A stretch of 25,539 nucleotides of DNA from Hyphomicrobiales bacterium. GTDB taxonomy: Bacteria > Pseudomonadota > Alphaproteobacteria > Rhizobiales > Rhizobiaceae. The notes beneath the pieces are model-generated. The model saw nothing but the letters and a program-made list of their open reading frames with translations. It was not told the origin of the DNA and ran no database searches. How positions within the stretch are numbered: the stretch's first letter is position 1; each line of letters begins with the position of its first letter. Where the stretch lies: contig JAALLB010000003.1 of assembly GCA_011087745.1 (NCBI GenBank), positions 1-25,539 on the forward strand. Direction: 5' to 3'. The position numbers were made by a program, and so were the translations under genes. Positions 24,177 through 25,539 of the stretch are shown here, piece by piece.

Positions 24177-25289
24177 TTGTCTAAAAATTCCAATATCCGT
24201 TTTACTTCAGTTGTGCGTGAATTGCCCTCGATTATTCCATTTGTTGGTCCTGACGAACAGGAACGCCAATCCGGCATTCTGTTTCGGGCCAGAATGGGAG
24301 CAAATGAAAGTGGTTTTGGACCTTCGCCACAAGCAATTGAAGCTATGCGTGAGGCTAACAAGCTATCGTGGCAATATTCTGACCCTGACAATCACAACCT
24401 TCGCCAGGCCTTGGCAGATTTTTATAATGTTGGTTATGAAAATGTGATGGTGGGAGAGGGGATAGATGGTCTGCTGGGCTGTGTTTCACATATGTTTGTC
24501 GAAGCGGGTGTGGATGTTGTTACGTCACTTGGTTCTTATCCAACCTTCAATTTTCATATCAAATCACGCGGCGGAAACCTTCATTTTGTTCCTTACAAGG
24601 ATGATCAAGAAGATCAGGATGCGCTATTGGCAAAAGCAGAAGAAACCAATGCATCGCTTATGTATTTCTCCAATCCAAATAATCCAATGGGAACCTGGTG
24701 GTCTGCTGACAAAATGCAGCAGATGATTGATAACCTACCTAAAGGGACAACACTCGTCCTGGATGAGGCTTATATTGAAACAGCTGCTGAGGGTGTTGCT
24801 CCATCAATTGATGTTTCCAATCCTCAAGTGTTGCGGTTCAGGACGTTTTCCAAGCTGTATGGAATGGCCGGCGCACGTATTGGATATGTGATTGGGCATC
24901 CGGATTTGGTCTCTACCTTTGACAAGGTCAGAAACCACTATGGTGTAAACATTGTCGGTCAAAGAGGAGCCCTTGCAGCGCTTGGTGATCAAGAATATTT
25001 GGCTGAAATAAAATCCAAGGTTGAAGAGGGGCGTGACAGACTTCATGCAATTGCAAAATCGCACGGACTAACCTCAATACCGTCGGCAACAAATTTTGTT
25101 ACGATAGACTGTGGTCGAGATAGTGATTTTGCAAAACTGGTATTGGCAAAAATGCTCGAAAGAGGTGTTTTTATGAGAATGCCAGGGGTAGAGCCGCAAT
25201 CACGGTGCGTGAGGGTTGGAATTGGGCTTGATGGCGAAATGGATATTTTAGAAGAAGAATTTGCAGCCGTCTTAAAAGAGCTCTCATGA
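24177..25289 (+). CDS. PLP-dependent aminotransferase (HisC-like)
   Basis: This is a 370-residue fold-type I aminotransferase of the histidinol-phosphate aminotransferase family. ARMGANESGFGPSP matches the substrate-binding N-terminus. FSNPNNPMGTW, LVLDEAYIE and RTFSKLYGMAGARIGYVIG (PLP lysine) are the cofactor motifs, and RCVRVGIG holds the conserved carboxylate-binding arginine. The start is TTG, supported by AGGAG eight bases upstream. No his genes are nearby, so it may be a paralogue acting on another amino acid such as an aromatic one. It is followed directly by a strong terminator. Confidence 0.88.
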   Translation: MSKNSNIRFTSVVRELPSIIPFVGPDEQERQSGILFRARMGANESGFGPSPQAIEAMREANKLSWQYSDPDNHNLRQALADFYNVGYENVMVGEGIDGLLGCVSHMFVEAGVDVVTSLGSYPTFNFHIKSRGGNLHFVPYKDDQEDQDALLAKAEETNASLMYFSNPNNPMGTWWSADKMQQMIDNLPKGTTLVLDEAYIETAAEGVAPSIDVSNPQVLRFRTFSKLYGMAGARIGYVIGHPDLVSTFDKVRNHYGVNIVGQRGALAALGDQEYLAEIKSKVEEGRDRLHAIAKSHGLTSIPSATNFVTIDCGRDSDFAKLVLAKMLERGVFMRMPGVEPQSRCVRVGIGLDGEMDILEEEFAAVLKELS

Positions 25290-25290
25290 A

Positions 25291-25330
25291 TCAAAAAGGG
25301 CGATGCAAATGCATCGCCTCTTTTTTGATA
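25291..25330. terminator. Bidirectional Rho-independent terminator
   Basis: An 8-base GC-rich stem GGCGATGC (25299-25306) / GCATCGCC (25311-25318) has the loop AAAT. It is flanked by an A-run (25293-25297) and followed by TTTTTT (25321-25326), so it can terminate from either side. It serves the aminotransferase gene and, in reverse, the small gene at 25351. Confidence 0.92.
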
Positions 25331-25350
25331 CTCAGGGAATTCCCTTGTTT

Positions 25351-25476
25351 TTAACCGGCAAACGCAATCATGCCCAAAACAATAAACGTTGAAACTGTAG
25401 AAACTACCAACATCTTTGCAACTGCGTAATCTGTGCTGTTTATGCCCTGACGAATGTCTTGAGTGGTAAATGTCAT
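25351..25476 (-). CDS. 41-residue single-helix membrane peptide, unknown function
   Basis: This short gene begins at ATG 25476 behind AAGGAG with a seven-base spacer (ideal) and ends with TAA at 25351. The product has a polar start (MTFTTQDIRQGINSTDYAVAK) and one hydrophobic helix (about 22-40: MLVVSTVSTFIVLGMIAFA). It resembles the small subunits or regulators of membrane complexes in form only, and I recognise no family. Its promoter, if any, lies in or beyond the right inverted-repeat arm. The terminator at 25291 lies directly downstream and would end its transcript, which supports it as a real gene. Confidence 0.7.
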   Translation of the reverse strand: MTFTTQDIRQGINSTDYAVAKMLVVSTVSTFIVLGMIAFAG

Positions 25477-25488
25477 ATTATTTCTCCT

Positions 25489-25538
25489 TATACCCATCCT
25501 ACTCCAAAACCCGAATGTTTTGGTGTGATATGATACGA
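25489..25538. repeat. Right arm of a 50-bp terminal inverted repeat
   Basis: This is the exact reverse complement of bases 1-50 and contains the same CCAAAAC/GTTTTGG hairpin (25504-25523). It ends immediately before the AAGGAG of the 41-residue gene. Here it could be the natural 5' region of that small gene, unlike the left copy, which sits against a coding sequence. Confidence 0.9.
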
Positions 25539-25539
25539 A

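Noticed and set aside
1..25539. Transposase, phage, toxin-antitoxin, restriction or CRISPR content
   Set aside because: All sizeable reading frames are explained by housekeeping, Fe-S assembly, envelope or metabolic genes. No such signature was seen apart from the unexplained terminal repeat.

Overview
The window looks like a chromosomal segment of an alphaproteobacterium, most likely from the Hyphomicrobiales (Rhizobiales) or a near relative. GC content is only in the low-to-mid 40s by eye. This placement rests on three things: the SUF operon order (IscS-type cysteine desulfurase, sufB, sufC, sufD, sufS, sufT, sufA), the presence of anmK, tyrS, parE and DUF455 genes of alphaproteobacterial type, and an Irr/ICE-like palindrome at the suf promoter. 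No rRNA, tRNA, CRISPR array, transposase or phage gene was found. The genes are tightly packed, and the largest gene-free stretch is about 227 bases (10784-11010).

Layout. 1-845 is the 3' part of a trimethylamine-dehydrogenase/dienoyl-CoA-reductase-type flavoprotein gene, cut off at the left edge. 861-3614 (minus strand) holds an M23 envelope peptidase, a DUF455 ferritin-like protein and a BCP-type peroxiredoxin. 3766-7110 (plus) is a large AsmA-like envelope protein, convergent with tyrS (minus). anmK (plus) diverges from tyrS. 9732-10051 is a small secreted protein gene broken by an apparent one-base deletion. It ends in a strong hairpin shared with a convergent alpha/beta hydrolase. 11011-18958 is the SUF iron-sulfur cluster assembly operon. 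It carries two small membrane-protein genes between sufB and sufC and a glutathione S-transferase-like gene between sufD and sufS. tenA and two VOC-family genes follow in the same direction. 20469-24058 (minus) holds a DEAD-box RNA helicase and parE. 24177-25289 (plus) is a HisC-like aminotransferase, followed by a bidirectional terminator and a 41-residue membrane peptide gene (minus).

How the genes work together. The SUF genes form a complete pathway: two desulfurases mobilise sulfur, SufBCD is the scaffold and ATPase, SufA is a carrier, and SufT is a maturation factor. A promoter with an overlapping palindrome suggests control by iron status. M23, AsmA-like and AnmK all concern the cell envelope or peptidoglycan recycling, but they are not in one operon.

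Oddities. The first 50 bases are an exact inverted copy of bases 25489-25538, so the window ends in a 50-bp inverted repeat. The left copy replaces the expected upstream coding sequence of the first gene. This points to a repeated element at both ends or to an amplification/assembly chimera. Two genes (the secreted protein at 9732 and the GST at about 16262) look as if one base is missing, which raises the question of indel errors in the assembly. I did not find a clearly new defence or mobile system. The most promising unexplained content is the set of accessory genes embedded in the suf operon.
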